Assembly: GCF_009789195.1 (NCBI RefSeq)
Contig: NZ_WSTC01000025.1
Coordinates: 1 to 64,000 of the forward strand
DNA: 64,000 nucleotides
DNA from: Paenibacillus sp. MMS18-CY102
Lineage (GTDB): Bacteria > Bacillota > Bacilli > Paenibacillales > Paenibacillaceae
Direction: 5' to 3'
Below the pieces are notes generated by a model. It was not told where the DNA came from. It ran no database searches and saw only the letters and a list, made by a program, of their open reading frames with translations. Of this stretch, positions 34,601 to 41,969 are shown in pieces (position 1 is the first letter of the stretch; the number at the start of each line of letters is the position of its first letter). Both the position numbers and the translations under genes were made by a program.

Positions 34601-35326
34601 GAAGTTGACGGCGTACTGGACGCGAAATCCGCAACCGTACTCGTCTATGATGAAGCAAAGGGAACATTTAAGTATGTGCCGGCGACCTTCGCAACGGCAG
34701 GCGGCAAGACGACCGTTACGATTCGTGGCGCAAGCAACGGTGTATATGTCGTTGCTACGAATGTGGTATCCTTTGACGACCTTACGAACCACTGGGCGAA
34801 AGCACTAATTGAGAAGCTCGCGTCCAAATGGATTGTCAATGGCGTATCCGATTCAATGTTTGCACCGAACCGTTCCGTTACGCGTGCGGAGTTCGCTGCA
34901 TTGCTCGTTCGGGCGCTGGGCCTGCAAGTGGGTGAAGGCGGCAGCAAGAGCAGCTTTAGCGACGTAGTGGGTACCGCTTGGTACGCGGGCGATGTGAGCA
35001 TCGCTGCCCAATTCGAGCTGATTCAAGGGTTTGCCGATGGCTCCTTCCATCCGGGGGACTCAATTACACGGGAACAAATGGCAGTCATGATTGCCCGTGC
35101 TTATGAATTGGTTGCTGGCAAAGCAACAGCAGCTGGCAGTGCGCCAACCTTCTCGGACAGCGGCAGCATTCATGGCTGGGCATCCGATGCAGTAGCGCTT
35201 GCTATTGAGGCTGGCATTATGCAAGGCAAATCAGAGGGCCAATTCGCGCCAAGCCATTTGGCTACGCGCGCGGAAGCCGCTGTTGTCATCGGACGCATGC
35301 TGCAAGCATTGCATTTGATGGATTAA
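28658..35326 (+). CDS. giant S-layer-anchored GH87 alpha-1,3-glucanase (mycodextranase family)
   Basis: 2222-residue secreted enzyme. Signal peptide ~1-32. Residues ~40-950 contain about nine related beta-trefoil/fascin-like units (YVRIRN-WQ--YLYE ... QWLIE ... KRIKNRATGHYI). ~1010-1210: a CBM35/6-type carbohydrate module (YEAENAFVGSGAKVSK). ~1215-1350: a second one (YEAEHGTTTNGTVLEPSRAYH). ~1360-1740: right-handed beta-helix GH87 domain starting SVTDYGAVASDGNDD. Asp1515 (ADGIN) and Asp1538-Asp1539 (PGDDGIA) have the spacing of the three catalytic aspartates known in Paenibacillus GH87 glucanases. ~1745-1825: Big2-like domain. ~2050-2222: three SLH domains that tether it to the cell wall. It probably digests fungal-wall or dental-type alpha-1,3-glucan. 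AGGGGAGG precedes the ATG. Confidence 0.9.
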   Translation: MARLKKWLAGVMAVMLLIGLLPAYVAEAAAGGGGAAASDYVRIRNHWQNNYLYESSDGVVRYGFTASTDQSSQWLITEENGNKRIQNRKTGHYITLADVTKRRDALTAREITVSTTADQWLIEAASNPNNVLIKSATVASSANLAVHVEDQLGFAEVSSDINVSFDSPQWRLEPVKELQPVRIINEERAGQALYAKANAEAPARPDDQIAFGKVDASDTSSQWYLEPGSNGNYRLLNVATGHYVTQFDGGDYWRPIEMGTTSDPLKQEWSMQPALNLQDQPVPGFVTFASAFNGNYVLNSQFPGDTFARSNDWSNAKLANAHWRVVPVYDVRPVRIVNFTTGNVGTDYLYEEGGVVKHGALGAANADNARYQWIVEDYDGAKRIRNAETGNYVQAGNPLTLAPDAGNGAAGDQWAIQASTQYDDYVTIKSKAGADTYLNVAAGVDTALSDVVDPLSNGAQWLLEDPTVPTDGSPQYVRIQNEWQPFVFYEDDNGDLKYGNARTDQRDQWVIEKFSGRKRIKNRATGHYINMQSMQDGHLRVTDVQDSWTSAVWIIETVSGGARLIHSVNDPSSGGETDRLINLQNLTKYAEYSVMNRNWGSPRWRFINVVDNRPTNVKLINKKTGEALYEEVSVSDPTEGTVKYGDAATADPTSTWFVEDAGDGSIRLKNLTTGHYIAMQNVGDTDVNLDSPPQALQALGTIYPTWGSAKWLMDTTQDAGYVALRSAWAAHFVKTEDADGAVKVSKAVNQNGTFDSSGQFKLEPVAAAAPQVPAGYVRIRNVFNQQYLYENQGGVVLYGNAEASNGYSHWKVVTNNGVSQLENRVTGHVMAISGDYRYIQSVPSTGVGSNPAASQWAIEASADGASMLIRSLDGAYNDEYINVQNSAGYAERGLYPVAFGSLQWQFSEAPDAFETPQGVAPRNEVTATPAQAERNEVRIAVQADGAQAPKYLAEANGSVSLSGDSSSSNAIWLAYDFNGRKLLKNKATGHLLAQGSGEALTGAAASQATDVAAQWTFDDKAGYRTIRSGTAAQSLLAHSNGAVSLAASDASDDILWSFQPVVSDVAYEAENAFVGSGAKVSKAEKGFTGEGYVDGFTVIGAKASFAVNAQAAGSYEAVVRYNNQGSATRALNVYVNGERTQTLQLAVSNGWADASLNVALRAGINSVSLQQDSGDTGNVLLLDNLTVKGSIAPDYRGATVPYITYEAEHGTTTNGTVLEPSRAYHEVAAEASGRQAVRLDQTDEYVSFKAAKAANSIVVRFSTPDSADGSGQSATLGLYVNGQFRQKLEMNSKHAWEYGSYPWSNDPNQGSAHRFFDEMHALVGDIPAGATVTLKKDADSTADYYIVDLAELEQVAAPLVKPSDFLSVTDYGAVASDGNDDTAAFQAALEAAKQQHKGIWAPQGEFELRGDQIVLNDVTIRGAGMWYTQLTGARFMGKGNNIQVYDLLVDGDINIRDDEAHTHAFEGAFGPGSVIQNVWIEHSKTGLWLTKLKTSDDYTDGLYMLGLRIRNLMADGINFCVGTSNSMMEQSDIRYPGDDGIAMWSAEGRASINNTARFNTVALPWLADNIVVFGGQDNKIQDNIAKDTITNGAGIAVSTRFNPVPFSGTTIVERNTLIRTGSYDTGYVTDLGAIWVFAGEKDLDGNVIIRNNVALDSTYQGLSVQGAYKMNNVLIQDLVIDGTGTKGVAVSSAVKGGLVADNIIVRNARIADVTNSSSNFELREQNEGFANVMKPFSAKASDGTAGRFVVQAGSTLAMIVLGAAGADVTADASFSVGDASVASIQPSGVLTGRAAGETTVEVTVQGNKRTYSLLVLPSDSQPSSGGGGVIGGIGGNGNATAANDSKLLASNDSQIVFTIDDAAAANGDGTVVFSVDAILKAAADHPNAAIVIQNGTATYQLPLSVAKQLLAGTSIADKDGATVTLSIDSLGNASASKLEKDAKRQGLHVVGTPIVFGVTLQADGQQQSVNSLGRHFVTRTIEVDGVLDAKSATVLVYDEAKGTFKYVPATFATAGGKTTVTIRGASNGVYVVATNVVSFDDLTNHWAKALIEKLASKWIVNGVSDSMFAPNRSVTRAEFAALLVRALGLQVGEGGSKSSFSDVVGTAWYAGDVSIAAQFELIQGFADGSFHPGDSITREQMAVMIARAYELVAGKATAAGSAPTFSDSGSIHGWASDAVALAIEAGIMQGKSEGQFAPSHLATRAEAAVVIGRMLQALHLMD

Positions 35327-35346
35327 CGGATAGGTGCAAGAAAAGG

Positions 35347-35384
35347 ACATCCCAATAGCCGCTGAGGCTGTTGGGATGTTTTTT
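35347..35384 (+). terminator. terminator of the glucanase gene
   Basis: ACATCCCAATAGCC (35347-35360) pairs with GGCTGTTGGGATGT (35366-35379), then a T run. Confidence 0.92.
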
Positions 35385-35409
35385 GCTGCGTGCTCCTTGG
35401 TAGGTCCTT

Positions 35410-35472
35410 GAGCGAATAGGGCCGAAAAAAGTACCCTATCCGCCCGGAAGCGGGCGAAACGAGCGAATAGGG
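35410..35472 (+). repeat. paired GAGCGAATAGGG element with hairpins
   Basis: GAGCGAATAGGG occurs at 35410-35421 and 35461-35472. Between them AATAGGG pairs with CCCTAT and CCGCCC with GCGGGCG, giving two small hairpins. It looks like an intergenic repeat unit; no function assigned. Confidence 0.5.
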
Positions 35473-35534
35473 CGTAAAGTTGATAAACAATGGTAAACTA
35501 GAAAACGATAGCGTGAGGAAAGAGGGGAGTCAGC

Positions 35535-36341
35535 ATGAGCAAAATCAGAAGTGTGATGTGGACCGTGTGCGTGATGGCAGGTATTGTTATGTTTCATGCC
35601 GCGTGTACGTCGAGCAGCGAACCGACAGTTAGGAATGAGCAGCAGCAGGTGAAAGACCAAATCAAAGCCCAAGCCCAAGCCCAAGCCCAAGCCCAAGCCC
35701 AAGCGCCTCAACTAATGTCAAAGACATACGCGGATGGCGACATTACGATCAAGTATCCGCAGCTATTGGGCATGGAGGATGGCGATAAGCAGCAAGCGAT
35801 AAATAAGCTGTTGCAAGATAATGCATTAGCCATATTGAAATCATACGATGAGGTGCAGGGAAAGCTGTCACTCGAAATATTGTATACGATTGCGTGGCAA
35901 AGCCCCCAACTGTTGAGCATTGAATACATAGGCGACGACTATGTTGAGGGGACACCGCATCCGAACAATCTTTTTTATACGACGAATGTCGATTTAGACA
36001 AGGCGGCGATTGTACGCCTGGAAGACGCATATGAAATAAATGAGGCATTCATTGAACGTTTGAAAACTGGCAAATTCGATGTGTTGAGCCCTGCATTGCT
36101 CACAAATGAACAAGTAGTGGAGCAGTTGGAGCAGTATACGAACGAAGAGTGGGTGAAGCTGCTGAAGCGGGCTGATTCGCTTGATAAGATCGGTACGGAT
36201 AAACAGTCGGAAATCTATAGCTTCTTTATGAAAGAGAAACTAGGCATCAGCTTGCCCGTTCCGCATCCGGCCGGGGACCATGTCGAGATTGGGATTCCGT
36301 ACGCGGACCTTATGCAATGGAAGAAACGGGATTTTCAATAG
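35535..36341 (+). CDS. lipoprotein of the DUF3298/RsiV-like type
   Basis: 268 residues. Signal peptide ending in a lipobox-like HAAC (Cys24 region), a Gln-rich linker with six Ala-Gln pairs (encoded by GCCCAA x6), then a domain that reads like DUF4163/DUF3298: SKTYADGDITIKYPQLLGMED, DEVQGKLSLEILYTIAWQSPQLLSIEYIGDDYVEGTPHPNN, FYTTNVDLDKAAIVRLEDAY, and a C-terminal IGIPYADLM. Domains of this kind occur in extracytoplasmic parts of anti-sigma factors and in free lipoproteins; ligand unknown. GGGGAG precedes the ATG. It ends at a hairpin shared with the VTT gene. Confidence 0.75.
   Translation: MSKIRSVMWTVCVMAGIVMFHAACTSSSEPTVRNEQQQVKDQIKAQAQAQAQAQAQAPQLMSKTYADGDITIKYPQLLGMEDGDKQQAINKLLQDNALAILKSYDEVQGKLSLEILYTIAWQSPQLLSIEYIGDDYVEGTPHPNNLFYTTNVDLDKAAIVRLEDAYEINEAFIERLKTGKFDVLSPALLTNEQVVEQLEQYTNEEWVKLLKRADSLDKIGTDKQSEIYSFFMKEKLGISLPVPHPAGDHVEIGIPYADLMQWKKRDFQ
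35667..35702 (+). repeat. hexanucleotide tandem repeat (GCCCAA)6
   Basis: Six perfect GCCCAA units inside the lipoprotein linker. Copy-number change would keep the frame and vary linker length by Ala-Gln steps. Confidence 0.97.
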
Positions 36342-36350
36342 ATCAAACAA

Positions 36351-36384
36351 CAAAACGGAGACGCCTCAGAGCGTCTCCGTTTTG
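36351..36384. terminator. bidirectional terminator
   Basis: Perfect 14-bp stem CAAAACGGAGACGC/GCGTCTCCGTTTTG. It overlaps the stop codon of the minus-strand VTT gene and serves both convergent genes. Confidence 0.88.
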
Positions 36385-36962
36385 TTGTCTTGCACGAGCT
36401 GGCGCTTTCGGCGGATTCTTTTGCGAACCCACAGAAACACAAGGACGAGCGGCACAGCGATAGCAAAAATATAAAGCGAAACGTTCTTCATCATGCCTTC
36501 AGCCGATCGGCCGTATAGGTAGAAGAGCAGGCCTACGACATAGAACTTGACTGCCCTGCCGATTGCCGCATAGGCGATGAGGCGCCATAGCGGAAACTTT
36601 AGCGTTCCGGATAGGATCGTGAATACCTTAAACGGTATCGGTGTAAAAGAGCCAAGAAGAATGGCGGTTTCGCCATTTCGCTGGAACAGCTTGGTTGCGG
36701 ATTCGACCCAGCTTTTTTTTAATATTTTGTACAATACAGCACTCCCGAGCGACCGCCCGATCCAATAACCGACTGGCGTCCCGAGCAAACATCCGATAAA
36801 CCCAACCGTGGCAAGCCATAAAGCGTTGGAGGGATTTACGAGGCTTAATGGAATTTGCAGGAATAATGCTGGGATTGGGAAGATAACCGCATCAATAAAG
36901 GAATGGATAAATAAACCGAGTGCGCCGAACTCCATCAGAAAATCCAAAAAGTTTTGTATCAT
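36366..36962 (-). CDS. VTT-domain (YqaA/DedA-like) membrane protein
   Basis: 198 residues, about five hydrophobic segments. VTT/DedA hallmarks: FIDAVIFPIPALFLQIPLSL, GCLLGTPVGYWIGRSLGSAVLY, and the re-entrant-loop motif LLGSFTPIPFKVFTILSGTLKFPLWRL. A basic C-terminus (RKRIRRKRQ) faces the cytosol. DedA/VTT proteins act in lipid or undecaprenyl-phosphate translocation in several bacteria; this YqaA-like subgroup is less characterised. ATG has GAGGGG upstream on the minus strand. Confidence 0.85.
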   Translation of the reverse strand: MIQNFLDFLMEFGALGLFIHSFIDAVIFPIPALFLQIPLSLVNPSNALWLATVGFIGCLLGTPVGYWIGRSLGSAVLYKILKKSWVESATKLFQRNGETAILLGSFTPIPFKVFTILSGTLKFPLWRLIAYAAIGRAVKFYVVGLLFYLYGRSAEGMMKNVSLYIFAIAVPLVLVFLWVRKRIRRKRQLVQDNKTETL

Positions 36963-37155
36963 TGTGCGTGGCCCCTCTTCTGCGCTCCGTTCATGCTACG
37001 CGTATGGCGAGCTGTTGTAGTTGTTTTTTGAGCATTCTATGTTATACGTGAATTCCGGGCATCGGTTGCAATAAAATGTTAAAGTTAAAATTTGGGTGAG
37101 AAATATCAAAATAGAATAGAGAACGGCAGAACCATATAGCATAATTTTCCTATGA

Positions 37156-37335
37156 AATACGGCGAACCCAGCTGTGAAGAACACCTTCGATCTGAATATT
37201 ACGGAGAATAAACCATTTTCCGAAATGCAGTTTGCAGCGAAGGAAGGGATGCTGCTTTCCATCGATGCCATTAAGTCGGGCAACATGACGAAACTGAACG
37301 GCTTCATTGATGCACTCTATGCAGGCGATAACTAA
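37156..37335 (+). pseudogene. C-terminal remnant of a lost gene
   Basis: After a TGA at 37153-37155 a 59-codon frame reads as plausible protein (NTANPAVKNTFDLNI, SEMQFAAKEGMLLSIDAIKS, LNGFIDALYAGDN) and ends at TAA. There is no start codon or ribosome binding site. It appears to be the decayed tail of an unidentified gene in the 590-base gap between the VTT gene and the next ORF. Confidence 0.45.
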
Positions 37336-37552
37336 CAGGACTTGATCGACGGCGCTACAGCCGCTGCAGTAAATCGGCGATAAGCTGAAGCTAGACTACA
37401 TTTCGTTCTACTAAAATTTTACGTTGCAGCAGGCTCTCTATTCCTAATAATGGGATCGGAGGGCCTGTTGTCCGTTAACCCAACAATACGATGCAGCCGG
37501 TATGTTACAATGAGGGATAACAGTTTGAACAGAAAGAGGCGAACTTAACGAC

Positions 37553-37789
37553 ATGGAACCGACGGAGCAAATGATGTGGCGCCAGGAAGCGGAGCGGCTG
37601 GCTTCGGATAATAACCGGTTGGAGCAAAGTTGCATCGCGCTGCAGCAGGAGTTGGCTAAATGTAAGGAGGATCTGGCACAAGCCCGGCGTGAGCTGGCAA
37701 AGCTTCGCGGCCGCAGCGGCACAGCGGGACGAAATTCGGAGGCGATGTCGACGATGGCTTCAAGGCTGCGCGATGCGCTGCGGGAATAG
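37553..37789 (+). CDS. small coiled-coil protein
   Basis: 78 residues, not recognised. Residues ~8-52 form a clear heptad-repeat coiled coil (EAERLASDNNRLEQSCIAL, QQELAKCKEDLAQARRELAKL), followed by a polar tail ending MASRLRDALRE. The ATG at 37553 has only a weak AGAGGCG upstream. Codon use is like its neighbours, which supports a real gene. Confidence 0.5.
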   Translation: MEPTEQMMWRQEAERLASDNNRLEQSCIALQQELAKCKEDLAQARRELAKLRGRSGTAGRNSEAMSTMASRLRDALRE

Positions 37790-37887
37790 TGGGCAGCTAG
37801 GCTGAGTGGAGCGGCATTGAGGATGAACATAGATAGAGGAGAAACGGAGGCAGTCGCTGCATACGATGTTGCCGTAGAGAAAGGATT

Positions 37888-38877
37888 ATGCCTGACGTGA
37901 TAGATCAGCATGAACAGATAGCGGGAATTCAGCAGCTGCATTATGTGTACACATTCGCTTGCCATGAGGATGAGGAGGAGCTATGCGGGCTGGAATTGCG
38001 TACGCTGCTCGGCGCTGTCCCGCGTGGGCGCGCAATTGAGAGCACCGTTGGCGTACTGCCATCGCGAAGCCCTTTTATTAAGCTGCGAATAGCAATAGAA
38101 GCGGAGAGCGCTAAGTTAGAAGGGCTAATCGAGCTTGCAGCTGAGTATGCCCTGCGAGAGGGCCAAACGTTCAAAATCGTCTACGCAGGCACAGAGCAAG
38201 CCGGCGCTCCCCAGGCAGCCTTTGAAGAGCGGCAAGCGATTGCTAGGCGAATTGGGGCGGCTATACGCGGAACGGCTGATTTGAAGGAGCCGGATCGGCT
38301 CATCGGGGTGGCTTATGCTAATGGCCGATGGGTGCTTGGCGAAGCGATTGAAGGGGAAGCGGTGTGGCTGAAACATAATCGCAAGCCGCAGCCGTATTCA
38401 ACTGCGCTAAGCACGCGAGTGGCGCGAGCCGTCGCTAACATAGCCGTGCCGAAGCCGCAAGGCCTAACAGCTGTCGATCCTTGCTGCGGAATCGGCACCG
38501 TCGTCCTTGAAGCGTTGTCGATGGGCATCGACATTCGGGGCTATGACCGTAACCCGTTGGCGTCACGCGGTGCGAGAGCGAACCTTGCGCATTTTGGCTA
38601 TTCCGCTGAGCTTGCGTCGAAGGCGGATATGTTTACGCTTGAGGGGCGGTATGATGCAGCTATTTTGGATTTGCCATACAATCTTTGCTCCAAGCTGCCT
38701 GAAGAAGAGGAGCGGGCGATGCTTGCCCAGTTGAAGCGATTGGCACCGCGGGCAGTCATCATTGGCACTTCGCCATTGGAGGAAAGGCTAGAGCAAATCG
38801 GATGGGTGGTAACGGACAGCTGCCAGGTTCGGAAGAGCGCGTTTGTCCGATACGTATATTTGGCAGAGCGGGATTGA
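37888..38877 (+). CDS. TRM11-like RNA methyltransferase
   Basis: 329-residue class I SAM-dependent methylase of the TRM11/THUMP-linked type. The N-terminal ~150 residues are an RNA-binding region in the position of a THUMP domain (YVYTFACHEDEEELCGLELRTLLG). Then KPQPYSTALSTRVARAVAN, the SAM loop VDPCCGIGTVVLEALSMGI, the acidic DRN (ribose binding) and the catalytic LDLPYN in place of NPPY. It probably methylates guanosine N2 in tRNA; the target is inferred from family. AAGGA lies close before the ATG. Confidence 0.82.
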   Translation: MPDVIDQHEQIAGIQQLHYVYTFACHEDEEELCGLELRTLLGAVPRGRAIESTVGVLPSRSPFIKLRIAIEAESAKLEGLIELAAEYALREGQTFKIVYAGTEQAGAPQAAFEERQAIARRIGAAIRGTADLKEPDRLIGVAYANGRWVLGEAIEGEAVWLKHNRKPQPYSTALSTRVARAVANIAVPKPQGLTAVDPCCGIGTVVLEALSMGIDIRGYDRNPLASRGARANLAHFGYSAELASKADMFTLEGRYDAAILDLPYNLCSKLPEEEERAMLAQLKRLAPRAVIIGTSPLEERLEQIGWVVTDSCQVRKSAFVRYVYLAERD

Positions 38878-39031
38878 ACGGAGTTCGCTTTGCATGGCCG
38901 CAGCCGGATACCGTTCACGCTATGGCTGAATAATTTGGGCAGCCCCGAATGAAAGCGGTCGCGTTCTTCACATAATGAAGATAAGCAATCACAATTCACG
39001 ATGAGTCGATCTCAGCATGGAGGTATGGAAG

Positions 39032-39739
39032 ATGGCAATGGCAGCGGATCGCAACCAATTGACCGTATATTTGATGGCAGGCGTAGCGACTGCGAATCAG
39101 ATGTTTACCGAATGCCGGCGCAAGCTGGAGGAGATGCTCAGCAGGGCGGAGTTTGAGAAGCCAATCGTACATGTGCTGTACCCTTATGGCGACGATAGCC
39201 GCAGCCGATTGGCGCAGGTGCTGGAGGTTGGCAGCGACCTGTCCAATCGCATTCATCTGAGCCGGGTCGGCGGCCGCAAGGCAGCGGAAGGGATTCAGCG
39301 TACGTATAAAGGGAAAGGCCCAGTGCTCATGATCGGGCATAGCGGCGGCGGAATAGCAGCCTATCAGGCGGCGGTAAAGCTGTATCGCGAAGGCACATTG
39401 CCTGATTTTCGCCTTGTCCAGATTGGCTCTCCCCGCATTCGCGTTATGCCGGAGCTGAAGCAGCGAATCAGTTACTTTCATTCGGTAGATGCAGCAGGCA
39501 AGCTGACGGACCCGATTAGCCGAATCGGCACTTGGGGCGGCTGGTCAGGCGGCGGCAAAATGCTTATTCCGCACTGGAATGTGTGGAAGTATGCACCCGG
39601 CTATATAGAGGGGATTGAGGTTGTTGGCGGGCATGCGGACTATTTTAAACATCAAAATCCATTCATAGATGGACAGGCCATATGCAATCTGGACAAAACG
39701 ATGGATCGTGTTCGGCAATGGTTGAAAGGATGGATTTGA
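39032..39739 (+). CDS. alpha/beta-hydrolase-like protein
   Basis: About 235 residues. The nucleophile elbow is GPVLMIGHSGGGIAAYQAAV (GHSGG). A later His in VVGGHADYF could complete a triad with an Asp in the SVDAAGKLTDP region. It lacks a signal peptide, so cytosolic. Substrate unknown; similar to lipase-like hypothetical proteins. ATG 39032 is preferred over 39017 because GGAGG (39019-39023) lies eight bases upstream of it. It forms a cluster with pirin and the following two genes. Confidence 0.68.
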   Translation: MAMAADRNQLTVYLMAGVATANQMFTECRRKLEEMLSRAEFEKPIVHVLYPYGDDSRSRLAQVLEVGSDLSNRIHLSRVGGRKAAEGIQRTYKGKGPVLMIGHSGGGIAAYQAAVKLYREGTLPDFRLVQIGSPRIRVMPELKQRISYFHSVDAAGKLTDPISRIGTWGGWSGGGKMLIPHWNVWKYAPGYIEGIEVVGGHADYFKHQNPFIDGQAICNLDKTMDRVRQWLKGWI

Positions 39740-39784
39740 TCCGATACACTTGTGGGTAATGGAACGTATCGGAGGGATGCCCAA

Positions 39785-40534
39785 ATGATCGATATTCGCA
39801 AAGCAGCATCAATATTTAGCCAAGACGCAGGGTGGCTGGAGAGCCGGCATCATTTCTCATTCGGGAGTTATTATGAGGAAGATAATCGGTTTTTCGGCCC
39901 TTTGTGCGTATTTAACCATGATATTATTGCGGGGAATCGCGGGTTCGGCGCCCATCCGCATCGGGAGATGGAGATTGTATCGGTTGTGCTGCGCGGCGAG
40001 CTTCAGCATGAAGACAGCTCCGGCCATAAGGCCGTAACGGCATTCGGAGGCATTCAGAGGATGAGTGCGGGCACGGGCATTATTCATTCCGAGATTAATC
40101 CGGGCGATGAACCGGTGGAGTTAATGCAAATTTGGTTCATTCCGGCTAACAGCAGATTGGAGCCATCGTACGAAACCTCGCATTATGATCCAGAAGCGCT
40201 TTATGGGGGCTGGCTGCCTGTTGTAACGCCAACGGGAGGCGCTCATGCTGCGGCGATTCATCAGGATGTAACGATTTATTTGGCCAAACTGCATGCGGGC
40301 ACAGAAACGGCATTCGAAGCGGAAGCTGGCAGGCTGCAATATCTGTACATGATGGATGGCACCGCCAAGCTGAATGGCGAGCATGAGCTAGAGCAAGGCG
40401 ATACTGTCCGATTGACGTCGGAGACGGCAATTCGGCTTGAAGCGAATGAGAATGTTAGTGCAGGTGCCAATGGGATCGTATTTGCCCTATTGATCGACAT
40501 GACGGCGGAACCACAGGGAGGCGATATCGGATGA
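39785..40534 (+). CDS. pirin-family protein (bicupin)
   Basis: 249 residues. The metal site of the N-terminal cupin is visible in GAHPHREMEIVSVVL (His-x-His) and GTGIIHSEINPG (His), with the family motif RMSAGTGIIHSE. The C-terminal cupin is degenerate (YLAKLHAGTETAFEAEAGRLQYLYMMDGTAKLN). Some pirins of this YhaK/YhhW class have quercetinase activity; others respond to redox. ATG 39785 follows GGAGGG by eight bases. The stop overlaps the next gene (ATGA). Confidence 0.88.
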   Translation: MIDIRKAASIFSQDAGWLESRHHFSFGSYYEEDNRFFGPLCVFNHDIIAGNRGFGAHPHREMEIVSVVLRGELQHEDSSGHKAVTAFGGIQRMSAGTGIIHSEINPGDEPVELMQIWFIPANSRLEPSYETSHYDPEALYGGWLPVVTPTGGAHAAAIHQDVTIYLAKLHAGTETAFEAEAGRLQYLYMMDGTAKLNGEHELEQGDTVRLTSETAIRLEANENVSAGANGIVFALLIDMTAEPQGGDIG

Positions 40535-40929
40535 CGCAGCCACAGCAGCCATCGCAACGCATGCAAAGCGAGCTTCGCCCTGGGCGCATATCGCCGCCGC
40601 CAGTGGGATCGAAGGCATTAATTAAACTGGCTATCGGCAGATTGCTGATTGATACGTTATCCGCTGGACTGCCTTTCGATGTGCGGGAAGCGGAAGGGCG
40701 CTGGACGATTGCCGTAACGGGCGTTGAGCCGGAACAAGCAGCCTACATTGCGGCGAATGCAGCGCATTTGAACCTGTTTTATTTTGAAGCATTGTCCGAG
40801 CGTGAAGGGGATGTGCAAAAATTTTGGATGTATGACGAGCATCAGCCGCATGTCCATTATGAGCAAAGCACGCGGGTTTTATCGTTAACGGTCGGTTCAT
40901 TCATGTCCTATTCGAATGAGAAGGTGTAG
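40531..40929 (+). CDS. hypothetical protein coupled to pirin
   Basis: 132 residues, not recognised. After a Gln/Pro-rich start (TQPQQPSQRMQ) the sequence alternates helices and strands (GSKALIKLAIGRLLIDTL; WTIAVTGVEPEQAAYIAANAAHLNLFYFEAL; KFWMYDEHQPHVHYEQSTRVLSLTVGSFMSY). No membrane segment. It overlaps the pirin stop by four bases, so it is co-translated and likely functionally linked. Confidence 0.7.
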   Translation: MTQPQQPSQRMQSELRPGRISPPPVGSKALIKLAIGRLLIDTLSAGLPFDVREAEGRWTIAVTGVEPEQAAYIAANAAHLNLFYFEALSEREGDVQKFWMYDEHQPHVHYEQSTRVLSLTVGSFMSYSNEKV

Positions 40930-40934
40930 CGGCT

Positions 40935-41573
40935 ATGGCGAATACGCATACGTATACCCGCCGTGAAGAAGTAGCTAATGCCGTTACGCACGGCTTCGGA
41001 GCCGTGTTGAGCGTCGCGGCGCTCGTGCTTTTAATTGTGTTTGCTTCGTTGAAGGGCACGGCAGTTCACGTCGTTAGCTTCACGATCTATGGCTCCTCGA
41101 TGCTACTCTTGTATGCGGCATCGACACTCGTGCATAGCTTCCCGGAAGGGAAAGCGAAGAACGTGTTCGAGGTGCTGGACCACTCCTTTATTTATGTGTT
41201 TATCGCGGGCACCTATACGCCGATTTTGTTCCATATTGTACAAGGGACGCTCGGCTGGGCGCTATTCGGGATTGTGTGGGGCGTTGCAGTAGCAGGCGTT
41301 GTGTTCAAATCGTTCTTCGCCTCCAAGTTTCTGTTCACCTCTACGCTGCTGTATATCGCGATGGGATGGACTATCGTATTTGCTTGGGGGCCGCTTGTTG
41401 AAGGGCTTGCTCCCGGCGGGCTAAGGCTGCTCGTTACGGGAGGCGTCCTCTACACAATGGGCACTGTCTTTTACATGTGGCGGAGCTTCCCCTATCATCA
41501 TGCGGTCTGGCATTTGTTCGTGCTGGGCGGCTCGATCGTCCACTTCTTCGCGATTCTTCTTTATATTTTGTGA
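40935..41573 (+). CDS. trhA: hemolysin III / TrhA family membrane protein
   Basis: 212 residues with seven hydrophobic helices. Family motifs: EEVANAVTHGFGAVLSVAAL, STLVHSFPEGKAKNVFEVLDHSFIYVFIAGTYTPI (His and Asp positions of the PAQR-like metal site) and PYHHAVWHLFVLGGSIVHFF. TrhA-type proteins affect membrane fluidity homeostasis in bacilli; the haemolysin label is historical. AAGGTG precedes the ATG. A strong terminator follows. Confidence 0.93.
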   Translation: MANTHTYTRREEVANAVTHGFGAVLSVAALVLLIVFASLKGTAVHVVSFTIYGSSMLLLYAASTLVHSFPEGKAKNVFEVLDHSFIYVFIAGTYTPILFHIVQGTLGWALFGIVWGVAVAGVVFKSFFASKFLFTSTLLYIAMGWTIVFAWGPLVEGLAPGGLRLLVTGGVLYTMGTVFYMWRSFPYHHAVWHLFVLGGSIVHFFAILLYIL

Positions 41574-41635
41574 CAAATAAGATGGCACGAAAAGCGCGGG
41601 GCAGTGTTTTGAGATCCGCTGGGCCATAATAAAGG

Positions 41636-41682
41636 AGCTGTCTTAAACGCCAATGCTAATAGGCGTTTAGGACAGCTTTTTC
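41636..41682 (+). terminator. terminator after trhA
   Basis: AGCTGTC-TAAACGCC (41636-41651) pairs with GGCGTTTA-GACAGCT (41662-41677), then a T run. Confidence 0.9.
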
Positions 41683-41969
41683 TTTTGTTCGCCGGCTTCG
41701 CTGAAGGGAAGAGCTTCCTCTCGGAAGTGCGTGCTACTCACTCTCAACGGATGTTGTGATGCGCCGCATGAGGAGGATAAGTGGGACCGAACTTTTTCAT
41801 TTATTGTCCTTGCCCAAAACAGAGAAAGCATCCTTTTTTATTTCACCGTATGCAATGGCGCCTTCTCACTTCCGCATTCCGCCTGCACGCACCGATGCCA
41901 CCTTGATGAAGACACCACTCGCTGCTGTAAGGCTAAACGGGATCAGGTAAACATTTTGAGCATTACAAT
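41683..41969. other. gap between trhA and glpD
   Basis: Nothing convincing; the overlapping open frames have no family-like features and no ribosome binding sites. Confidence 0.6.

Noticed and set aside
35436..35711. Minus-strand frame with a Gly-Leu repeat
   Set aside because: It is the complement of the GCCCAA hexamer repeat within the lipoprotein gene.
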